The position numbers were made by a program, and so were the translations under genes. The notes beneath the pieces were generated by a model. It made no database searches. It was given only the letters and a program-made list of their open reading frames with translations, and had not been told where the DNA came from. From Candidatus Gastranaerophilus phascolarcticola (GTDB lineage Bacteria; Cyanobacteriota; Vampirovibrionia; Gastranaerophilales; Gastranaerophilaceae): DNA of 35,111 nucleotides. This document shows, piece by piece, positions 24,003-30,778 of the stretch. How positions within the stretch are numbered: position 1 is the stretch's first letter; every line of letters begins with the position of its first letter. The stretch spans positions 134,068-169,178 of the forward strand of contig MOYE01000003.1 in the NCBI GenBank assembly GCA_001899335.1, given 5' to 3'.

Positions 24003-24070
24003 CTTTCTGTAGACAGCGAAGCCGTGTACGACCTGCGAAGAGCAGGGCGGAAACGGCGAAGTACTGCTTT
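24003..24070. repeat. GC-rich structured intergenic repeat, copy B
   Basis: The unit 24011-24070 (60 nt) starts AGACAGCGAAGCCG and ends CGGCGAAGTACTGCTTT, the latter identical over 17 nt to 15614-15630. The middle GAGCAGGGC recurs as reverse complement near 20810. It occupies most of the 153-nt gap between portal and large terminase genes, and the rest of the gap is AT-rich with no gene. Its presence both beside dnaE and inside the module suggests a dispersed genomic repeat, or repeat exchange between module and chromosome. Confidence 0.6.
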
Positions 24071-24124
24071 TGAACTCTTCTCGTCTTAATTACCCTTAGC
24101 GGCACTTTTTCTTGGAGGCTTATA

Positions 24125-25414
24125 ATGGAATACAATTTACTGAAATCTCAGAGGGAGTTTTTGGAAATCCCGCATTCATATAGTTTAGATGTTGCGGTTT
24201 ATCAGGGCGGTTACGGTTCGGGTAAGACTTTTGCCGGCTCGCTTTTGGGAATCCTGTTGGCACTTAAATTCCCGGGAATCCGCGGGCTGGTCGGCGCACA
24301 GACCTATACGCTTGTTCGCGACACTACGCTGCATACATATTTTGAACATCTTGATAATATGGGCTTTGTAGAGGGGAAAGACTATGAATGGTCGTCGACA
24401 TTGCAAAAACTTCTTTTCCCAAACGGCTCGGAAATCCTTTTTCGCCACTTTGAAGAACCAAATAAACTTAAATCTTTAAACCTTGGGTTCGTTGAAATTG
24501 AGGAAATGTCGGATATTCCGTATGATACTTTTAAAATGCTTTTGAGCCGTATGCGTCAAAAGGTTCGTAAAAGCTGGAAAAATTTTAAATACCGGATTTT
24601 CGGACACACAAACCCTGAAATGCAGCGCGGCTGGGTTTATAAAACTTTTATTGAAAACCCTCCGCCAAATTACAGACTGATTTCGGCGCCTACAACGCAA
24701 AATATCTACTTGCCCGAGGGCTATTGCGAAGAATTGAAAAAACTTTATGATGAAAATTATTATAATATTTTTGTTCTTGCGCAGAATGGTGAATATAGCA
24801 AGGGGCTTGTTATAAAAGATTTTACAGACGACAATATAATGGAAATCAAATACCAGCCGGAGTTAGATTTGCATTTATCCTGCGACTTCAACGTTGACCC
24901 GATGTCGTGGGTATTGGCGCACAAGACTGAGGATAAGGTTTTTTATTTTGATGAAATAGTTATGGAAAACACTACAACTGCAAAGACGTGTGATGAGTTT
25001 TACCGACGTTATCCTTGCCATAAGGGAAAAGTTATAGTGAACGGCGATGCGTCAGGCGATAACAGAAGTTGTACAAGCGAATACACCAATTACGTAATTA
25101 TTAAGAAAAAACTTCTTCAATATGGTTATGATGTTGAGATTAAAATTAAACCGTTTAACCCGCCGATAAAAAACAGGATTATGGCGTTCAACGCTAAAAT
25201 TCGCTCTGCTGACGGTGAGGTTTGTCTTTTTGTGGATAAAAAGTGCGAAAAACTTCTTTATAACATCTACAATCTCAAGTATAAAGAGGGTACCTCAAAA
25301 ATAGACATTCCGACGTATCAGCAAATTAAACAAACAAGAGAGTTGAAATTTCTCTCTCACCCGATAGACGCGGCATCCTATCTGGTGGATTTTTACTGGC
25401 CGATAACGTTATAA
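24125..25414 (+). CDS. Terminase large subunit
   Basis: 429 residues; the DNA-packaging motor with ATPase and nuclease. Walker A is GGYGSGKT (residues 28-35). Walker B with catalytic Glu is in GFVEIEE (121-127). A coupling motif like GHTNPEM follows (160-166). The RNase H-like nuclease has acidic residues D254 (CDFNVDP) and D308 (VNGDASGDNR), with a third probably near DAASYLVDF at the C terminus. All motor and nuclease residues appear intact, so packaging could still work. The ribosome site is CTTGGAGG. Preceded by repeat copy B and followed 10 nt later by the holin-like gene. Confidence 0.93.
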   Translation: MEYNLLKSQREFLEIPHSYSLDVAVYQGGYGSGKTFAGSLLGILLALKFPGIRGLVGAQTYTLVRDTTLHTYFEHLDNMGFVEGKDYEWSSTLQKLLFPNGSEILFRHFEEPNKLKSLNLGFVEIEEMSDIPYDTFKMLLSRMRQKVRKSWKNFKYRIFGHTNPEMQRGWVYKTFIENPPPNYRLISAPTTQNIYLPEGYCEELKKLYDENYYNIFVLAQNGEYSKGLVIKDFTDDNIMEIKYQPELDLHLSCDFNVDPMSWVLAHKTEDKVFYFDEIVMENTTTAKTCDEFYRRYPCHKGKVIVNGDASGDNRSCTSEYTNYVIIKKKLLQYGYDVEIKIKPFNPPIKNRIMAFNAKIRSADGEVCLFVDKKCEKLLYNIYNLKYKEGTSKIDIPTYQQIKQTRELKFLSHPIDAASYLVDFYWPITL

Positions 25415-25424
25415 AGGAGCAACA

Positions 25425-25655
25425 ATGGAGCAAGTTTTACAATATTCACCTATAATTATTGTGTTGATGATGTTTTTAATTCAACACAGAATTTTTGTCA
25501 CACCGGAACAACTGGAGAAAAAGCACAGGGAAATTATCGAAAGCGTTGAGGCGCATTTTGTTTCTCTTCATAGCTTTAATGACCTGAAAGAGGGGGTTGA
25601 CGATATGAAAGACAAAATCGACAAAATTTACGATTGCTTAATTACTTTTAAGTGA
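25425..25655 (+). CDS. Small membrane-anchored protein, holin/XhlA-like (probable)
   Basis: 76 residues with an AAAGGAG ribosome site. A N-terminal hydrophobic segment (residues 9-20, IIIVLMMFLIQH) is followed by a long charged coiled-coil-like part, with heptad spacing in LEKKHREIIESVEAHFVSLH and VDDMKDKIDKIYDCL. That shape, one membrane helix plus coiled coil, resembles XhlA-type lysis accessory proteins, although in XhlA the membrane helix is usually C-terminal. It is the last gene of the module. Its 3' end overlaps the convergent DUF475 gene by 18 nt. Confidence 0.6.
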   Translation: MEQVLQYSPIIIVLMMFLIQHRIFVTPEQLEKKHREIIESVEAHFVSLHSFNDLKEGVDDMKDKIDKIYDCLITFK

Positions 25656-26678
25656 TTTATTATGCAAAATTGACGATACAAGCGAAAGCACGATAAATAC
25701 AAGCCCGATAATACCTGTGACGACTTCCGGAACTTCAATTTCGGTTGATATAAGCATAATAATCGCGAGCGCACCGATTGCCCAGTGAGCGCCGTGTTCA
25801 AGGTAAAGGAATTGCGCGAGCGTTTTCTTCTCAACGAGCATTATAGTTAGCGAACGGACAAACATTGCGCCTATTGCCAAACCGATTGAGATAATGATAA
25901 TATCTTTACTCAGGGCAAATGCGCCTAAAACACCGTCAAGCGAGAATGATGCATCAATCAATTCTAAATACATAAACGCAACAAATCCGCCACAGGCTGC
26001 ATTTTGCGTACACTGTGCCAGGCGTTGCTGTTCGTGTTTTTCGAGATAATGTGAAAGTCCGTCAATTGCTAAATATGTTATTACACCCGCAATCCCGGAG
26101 AGCGTTATTGCAAGCTGTGTTTGCGGGTCTTTTGCAAAACTTTGGGTAAAAAATACCATAATCAATGCGATAATAACCTCAATTCCCCGAAGATTATCAA
26201 GGTGAGAAAGCCACTCTTCCAGCGGTTTAATCCAGTGGACAGTCTTTTTGTGGTCGAAAAAGTAATGCAAAAACAGCATTAAAAGGAATATTCCGCCGAA
26301 TGATACAATCGGAGCGTGCGTAAGGTGCAGGTAATGCGCGTATTTATCAGAATCGTTAAGTGCAATCCGCGTAACTTCTGCCATACTAAGGTTTGCAAAA
26401 ATTGAAACAACAAGAATCGGGAACAAAAATCTCATCCCGAAAACCGCTATTGCAATACCCCAGGTTAAAAAACGGTGGCGCCAAATGTGGCTCATTTTTT
26501 CAAGTTTCATTGCATTTACGACAGCGTTGTCAAACGATAGACTTATCTCCAGAATAGCCAAAATAAACACTATGAAAACACTTGCCAATCCGCTTCCGGG
26601 ATGCATGTGTTCAGCCCAAAAGTAAGCTGTAATAACGCCGATTATCGTAATTATGTATGAGCCTATAAAATATTGCAT
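25638..26678 (-). CDS. DUF475/TerC-superfamily integral membrane protein
   Basis: 346 residues, nine or so membrane helices. EISLSFDNAVVNAMKLEKMS (N-terminal third) and ELIDASFSLDGVLGAFALS (C-terminal half) form the duplicated acidic motif ExSxSxDN / ExxDxxFSxDxV of the TerC-like family. Members are linked to metal (Mn) efflux or tellurite resistance. Both acidic motifs are intact. Starts one base after the miaB stop (TAAGATG), so it is translationally coupled. The last 18 nt overlap the convergent end of the virion module. Confidence 0.82.
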   Translation of the reverse strand: MQYFIGSYIITIIGVITAYFWAEHMHPGSGLASVFIVFILAILEISLSFDNAVVNAMKLEKMSHIWRHRFLTWGIAIAVFGMRFLFPILVVSIFANLSMAEVTRIALNDSDKYAHYLHLTHAPIVSFGGIFLLMLFLHYFFDHKKTVHWIKPLEEWLSHLDNLRGIEVIIALIMVFFTQSFAKDPQTQLAITLSGIAGVITYLAIDGLSHYLEKHEQQRLAQCTQNAACGGFVAFMYLELIDASFSLDGVLGAFALSKDIIIISIGLAIGAMFVRSLTIMLVEKKTLAQFLYLEHGAHWAIGALAIIMLISTEIEVPEVVTGIIGLVFIVLSLVSSILHNKSLKSN

Positions 26679-26679
26679 C

Positions 26680-28005
26680 TTAAATTAATTCTCCGTTTAT
26701 ATACCAGGTTTTAGCACCTGTAATTTTTACGTTTACAAATTCTCCCGTGCGGTCTGTGTCGCAAGGGATGTGCACGATTTTGTTGTTGCGCGTGCGACCC
26801 GTAATAACGTTTTTGCCCTTGTGATTTTCAAAGTTTTCGATTAAAACTTCCATTTCGCGCCCAATGAATTTTTTGTTTGATTTAAGACAATTTTCTTTCA
26901 CTTTGTCGTTTAAACGTTTTAGACGCTCAACTTTAACATCTTCGTCGATGAATTTATCAACCCATTTTGCGGCAACGGTTTTTTCGCGCGGAGAGTAAGC
27001 CGCTGTGTTAGAGTAATCGAGTTCAAATTCATCAATTGCGGTCAGCGTTTCGACAAATTGTTCTTCTGTTTCGCCCGGGAAACCTGCGATAAAGTCGCTT
27101 GTGATTGTGACATCTTTTACGTTATCGCGGACTTTTTGAACAATTTTTGCATAAGTTTCGCGGTCGTAGCGGCGGTTCATTTTCTTTAGAACCTCGCTTG
27201 AGCCGGATTGCATAGGGATGTGGAAGTATTCACACACTTTATCTAATTTCGGTACAATATCAATTAGTTCGTCTGAAATATCTGTCGGGTAAGACGTTAC
27301 AAATCTTATGCGGAATTTACCCTCAATCGCGTTCAAATCCTGTAATAACTGTGCAAGCCGGTAGTGCTTGTCTTGAAAATCTTTGCCGTAACTGTCAACA
27401 TTTTGACCTAAAAGAGTAATCTCTTTATAGCCCTGTGCAAGTGCATCTTTCGCCTCTTTCATAATGATTTCCGGAAGACGCGAACGCTCACGACCTCGTG
27501 TGTAAGGAACGATACAGTAAGTGCAGAAATTGTTGCAGCCCTCTGTAATCGGAATCCACGCGTTTACACTTTTTACGCGCGTAATAGGGTAGTCTTTTGC
27601 GCAATCATCTTCTACTGAATGGCTTTCTTCACATTCACAAACCTTTTCACCCATATTGACACGTTGGATAATTTCAGGAAGTTTATAGATATGGTGGGTT
27701 CCGAGCACAAAATCAATGTAGTGCGCACGTTTAAAAAGCGCTTCGCCTTTTTGTTGCGCTACGCACCCGCAAAATCCGATTTTCAGGTCGGGTTTGTTTT
27801 TCTTCCATTTACCCCACAAACCGATAGCACTATAAGCCTTATCTTCGCTCAATTGGCGGATAGAACAGGTGTTAATCATTAATAAATCGGCTTCACGCGG
27901 TTCTTTAGTTTCTACATAATCAAAATGTGAAAGCATTCCGAGCATTCTCTCGGTGTCGGACTTGTTCATCTGACAGCCCATTGTCTCTATATAAACTTTT
28001 TTCAT
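26680..28005 (-). CDS. miaB: tRNA-2-methylthio-N6-dimethylallyladenosine synthase
   Basis: 441 residues; a radical-SAM methylthiotransferase that acts on position 37 of tRNAs reading UNN codons. The UPF0004 domain has C11, C47 and C81 (in FCGCVAQQ) for the auxiliary cluster. The radical-SAM motif is C157-x3-C161-x2-C164 in EGCNNFCTYCIVPYTRGRE. A TRAM domain ends the protein (GREMEVLIENFENHKGKNVITGRTRNNKIVHI). Length and order match MiaB rather than MtaB or RimO. It stands 2 nt after the MgtC-like gene and 1 nt before DUF475. Confidence 0.95.
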   Translation of the reverse strand: MKKVYIETMGCQMNKSDTERMLGMLSHFDYVETKEPREADLLMINTCSIRQLSEDKAYSAIGLWGKWKKNKPDLKIGFCGCVAQQKGEALFKRAHYIDFVLGTHHIYKLPEIIQRVNMGEKVCECEESHSVEDDCAKDYPITRVKSVNAWIPITEGCNNFCTYCIVPYTRGRERSRLPEIIMKEAKDALAQGYKEITLLGQNVDSYGKDFQDKHYRLAQLLQDLNAIEGKFRIRFVTSYPTDISDELIDIVPKLDKVCEYFHIPMQSGSSEVLKKMNRRYDRETYAKIVQKVRDNVKDVTITSDFIAGFPGETEEQFVETLTAIDEFELDYSNTAAYSPREKTVAAKWVDKFIDEDVKVERLKRLNDKVKENCLKSNKKFIGREMEVLIENFENHKGKNVITGRTRNNKIVHIPCDTDRTGEFVNVKITGAKTWYINGELI

Positions 28006-28007
28006 CT

Positions 28008-28712
28008 TTATTCCTTAAATTCCTGCACTGAAAGCGCTTCAATGCCTTCCAGCTTGTTAAAAACTTTGTATGTTGATTCTATCGGGTTTCTTCCTATGAC
28101 TTCAATTACAACGTTGATTTTTGTACGTTCGCTGTCAGGCTTTTGAATTTTCTTTGTAATTTCAAAAAGTTTCGGGTATTTGTCGATTACAAATTCATAA
28201 ATTGCATCAGCGGAGTCTGTCGGACAGGTAAGGTTTACGGTTAATCTTCTTGTATTTTTGGTGCTTTTGATAAGCATAGATTTTTCAAAAACTCTTACAG
28301 ATACAAGGACGATTATAGAAATTACTGTTGAGATTGCCGCAAGGGTATAAAGTCCGGCACCGCAAGCCATACCAATACTTGCGACCATCCAGAGGGTTGC
28401 AGCTGTTGTAAGCCCGAAAACGGTTGCGCCGTGGCGAAGAACAGTTCCGCCGCCGATGAAACCGATACCGGTAACGACTTGCGCGGCGACACGTGCCGTG
28501 TCACGGATACCGTTGGCATGTTCATCAGTTACTACCGTCGGAAATCCGTAGATTGAAATTATAGTAAATAAACATGCTCCCAAGCACACAAGAATGTTTG
28601 TGCGAAGTCCTGCGTATTTGTTAGTCATTTCGCGCTCTAAACCAATAGCAAAGCCTAACAGGCACGCGCTGAATACTCTTAGTAAGATTTCTAAAGTTGA
28701 ACCTAATTCCAT
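28008..28712 (-). CDS. MgtC/SapB-family membrane protein
   Basis: 234 residues. Four or five membrane helices come first. The family signature GLEREMTNKYAGLRTNILV is at residues 24-42, and GIGFIGGGTVLRHGATVFGLTTAATLW is the conserved Gly-rich middle. A cytoplasmic C-terminal domain of about 85 residues with ACT-like strands (RLTVNLTCPTDSA... INVVIEVIGR) follows. MgtC proteins are linked to magnesium homeostasis and ATP synthase control in pathogens; in others the role is unknown. The start is preceded by AAGGGA. Confidence 0.85.
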   Translation of the reverse strand: MELGSTLEILLRVFSACLLGFAIGLEREMTNKYAGLRTNILVCLGACLFTIISIYGFPTVVTDEHANGIRDTARVAAQVVTGIGFIGGGTVLRHGATVFGLTTAATLWMVASIGMACGAGLYTLAAISTVISIIVLVSVRVFEKSMLIKSTKNTRRLTVNLTCPTDSADAIYEFVIDKYPKLFEITKKIQKPDSERTKINVVIEVIGRNPIESTYKVFNKLEGIEALSVQEFKE

Positions 28713-28760
28713 TTCTTATCCCTTTTTCTTGACTAATTGTAGCATTAAAAATGGCTCGGG

Positions 28761-29801
28761 TCAACGGATTTTAGATTTCGGGTCGAGAATATCTCTGATT
28801 GTATCGCCGACAAGGTTAAACGACAGTACCGCGATGAATATCAGGAACCCCGGTGTCAGAAGCCACGGACGGTATATAATATTTGAGAAAACCTGTGCTT
28901 CTTTAAGCATATTTCCCCAGCTTGCGTCTGGTTGTTGAATCCCTAAGCCCAAAAAACTTAATCCGGATTCAGACAGGATATATGACGGGATAGAAAGCGT
29001 GATGGCAACGATTATAAAACTTGTGGTTTGCGGCAGAATATGTTTGGTAATAATTCTAAAATCAGACGCACCGATTGATTTTGCCGCCTGAACAAATTCC
29101 TGATTTTTAATAGATAAAACCATACCTCTGACAACGCGTGCAAAGCCTGCCCAACCTATAAAGGCAAGGATTATGACAATTAGCATAAACCGCTGGATAC
29201 TGGTCATCCCGGCAGGCAAAATTGAGGCAAGGATTATTAATAAATAGAAACTTGGGATTGACATAATTCCTTCCGCGATTCTCATCATAACGGCATCGAC
29301 TTTCCCGCCGAAGTAGCCCGAAATTCCGCCGTAAATCATTCCGATCGGAAACAGCACAAACAAGGCAAGAAATCCGATTGTCATAGAAATTCTTCCGCCA
29401 AAAAGTATTCTTGAAAATACATCGCGTCCGTTGATGTCTGTGCCGAGGAGGAATAATTGTCCGCCCTTATCAACGGTCACAAGATGAAATTTCCCGTCTT
29501 CACCGCGCGCAAAGAACTTTAAATAATGCTTTTGAGAGCGGTCAAGCTGGTAAATATTAAAGTTAGTTTCGTCAAAGGAACGTTTATAATTATATGTATA
29601 AGGACGCGAAAATTTTCCGTTCTCGTCAATCGTAAAGATTTTAGACGGCGGTGCGTATGCAAGGCTTCTGTTAGAAAAATCTTTGCTGTATGGCGCGATA
29701 AAGTTTGCAAATGCAAGCGCAAAATAGATTATAAAAAGAACCCATAGCGCGATTTTGGCAAATTTATCTTTCATTAAACCGTCGAAGATTTCTTTAAACA
29801 T
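28761..29801 (-). CDS. Oligopeptide/dipeptide ABC transporter permease, OppC/DppC type
   Basis: 346 residues, six membrane helices. It carries the family motif GTDINGRDVFSRILFGGRIS, and the EAA loop is ARVVRGMVLSIKNQEFVQAAKSIGASDFR. The C-terminal FLGLGIQQPDASWGNML is typical of OppC. Between the first helix (ending FANFIAPYSKD) and GTDINGRD there are about 85 extracytoplasmic residues, longer than in E. coli OppC. They include a repeated G-K-F strand (DENGKFSRPY, GEDGKFHLVT). Start and upstream stop share one base (TAATG), so it is coupled to the OppB-type gene. No OppD/OppF ATPases are in the window. Confidence 0.9.
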   Translation of the reverse strand: MFKEIFDGLMKDKFAKIALWVLFIIYFALAFANFIAPYSKDFSNRSLAYAPPSKIFTIDENGKFSRPYTYNYKRSFDETNFNIYQLDRSQKHYLKFFARGEDGKFHLVTVDKGGQLFLLGTDINGRDVFSRILFGGRISMTIGFLALFVLFPIGMIYGGISGYFGGKVDAVMMRIAEGIMSIPSFYLLIILASILPAGMTSIQRFMLIVIILAFIGWAGFARVVRGMVLSIKNQEFVQAAKSIGASDFRIITKHILPQTTSFIIVAITLSIPSYILSESGLSFLGLGIQQPDASWGNMLKEAQVFSNIIYRPWLLTPGFLIFIAVLSFNLVGDTIRDILDPKSKIR

Positions 29802-30778
29802 TATTTAATCCCTCCCGTTCTAATTCGAGGGTCGGTGAAGATTAGGAGCAAGTCCGCAATGAGGTTGCCCAAGATAAGCATAATAGCGCCCATCATCAAA
29901 GACGCCATAACAAGGTTAATATCGGATTTCATGACCGCCTCAAGGATTAGCCGTCCTAAACCCGGGTATTGGAAGACGTATTCTGTTAACGCTGCGCCGC
30001 TCAATAGCCCTGCAAATTCAAATCCCAGCAGCGTAATCATAGGGTTTACGGCATTTCTTAGGGCGTGTTTAAAAATAACTTTAAACTCGCTAATCCCTTT
30101 TGCACGTGCGAATTTAACGTAGTCACTATCCATGACGTCAAGCAAATTTGCCCTCATTTGGCGCTGCAAGCCGGCGAGCGAAACCGTAAAAAGAACCGTT
30201 ACAGGCAAAATAAGGTGTTTTGAAATATCTAAAATCTTTTGTCCGAGGGTCATTTCTAAAAAGTTAGAGCTTGTAAGCCCGCCAATCGGGAACCAGCCGG
30301 TTTTTACCGCAAAAATCAGCAGCAGAACCGCGAAGAAAAACGACGGAATTGCCATTCCGATACTTGTCAGAACCGTTAAAATCCTATCCAGCGGCGATTT
30401 CCATTTTACCGCTGCGAGAATCCCGAGCGGAACCCCGACGAGCCACGTCAAAAATATTACGATTGATGTCAAAAGCAGGGTGTTCGGGATGCGTTCTTTT
30501 AATTTTTGTGCAACGGATTCTCCGTTCGATGTAATACCCAAATCCCCTTTAATAAAAGATTTTGCCCAAAGCCCGTATTGAACCGCTATGTTTTTATCAA
30601 GCCCGAGGCGTGCGCGTTCACGCTCCAGAGTTTCCTGCGAAATCGACGGGTTTAAACGCAATTCCGCAAGCGGGTCAACAGGTGAAAGCCTTATCAGCGC
30701 AAAACTTACAATTGATACGATGAAAAGCAGCGGAATGGTTTGCAAAATTCTTTTTAAAATATATTTAATTATGTCCAT
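29801..30778 (-). CDS. Oligopeptide/dipeptide ABC transporter permease, OppB/DppB type
   Basis: 325 residues from the ATG at 30778, chosen because GGAGG lies 8 nt upstream and the protein then starts DIIKYILKRILQTIPLLFIV, the usual OppB N terminus. Six membrane helices; the EAA loop is YVKFARAKGISEFKVIFKHALRNAVNPMITLLG. The C-terminal TEYVFQYPGLGRLILEA is characteristic. It forms the channel with the OppC-type protein. It overlaps the binding-protein gene by 14 nt. Confidence 0.93.
   Translation of the reverse strand: MDIIKYILKRILQTIPLLFIVSIVSFALIRLSPVDPLAELRLNPSISQETLERERARLGLDKNIAVQYGLWAKSFIKGDLGITSNGESVAQKLKERIPNTLLLTSIVIFLTWLVGVPLGILAAVKWKSPLDRILTVLTSIGMAIPSFFFAVLLLIFAVKTGWFPIGGLTSSNFLEMTLGQKILDISKHLILPVTVLFTVSLAGLQRQMRANLLDVMDSDYVKFARAKGISEFKVIFKHALRNAVNPMITLLGFEFAGLLSGAALTEYVFQYPGLGRLILEAVMKSDINLVMASLMMGAIMLILGNLIADLLLIFTDPRIRTGGIK

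Larger units (their letters stand above)
15896..25655 (+). mobile_element. Compact podovirus-like virion module (prophage remnant or gene-transfer-agent candidate)
   Basis: Thirteen genes, all on the plus strand, 9.8 kb. They cover capsid (coat, scaffold), packaging (small and large terminase), the head-tail connection (portal, gp4-like adaptor, gp10-like stabiliser) and lysis (amidase, holin-like), with a LuxR-type regulator first and a GNAT enzyme inside. No tape measure or sheath is seen, so a short-tailed particle is implied. Integrase, excisionase, repressor/Cro, replication genes and a receptor-binding tailspike are not found. The left border lies after two terminators. On the right, the last gene overlaps the convergent DUF475 gene by 18 bp. 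GC content and codon style look like the flanking genes. Possible readings are a decayed prophage, a satellite, or a domesticated DNA-transfer particle. Confidence 0.8.

Noticed and set aside
15896..25655. Complete inducible prophage
   Set aside because: No integrase, repressor, replication or tail-fibre gene can be found within the block or in the flanking genes.
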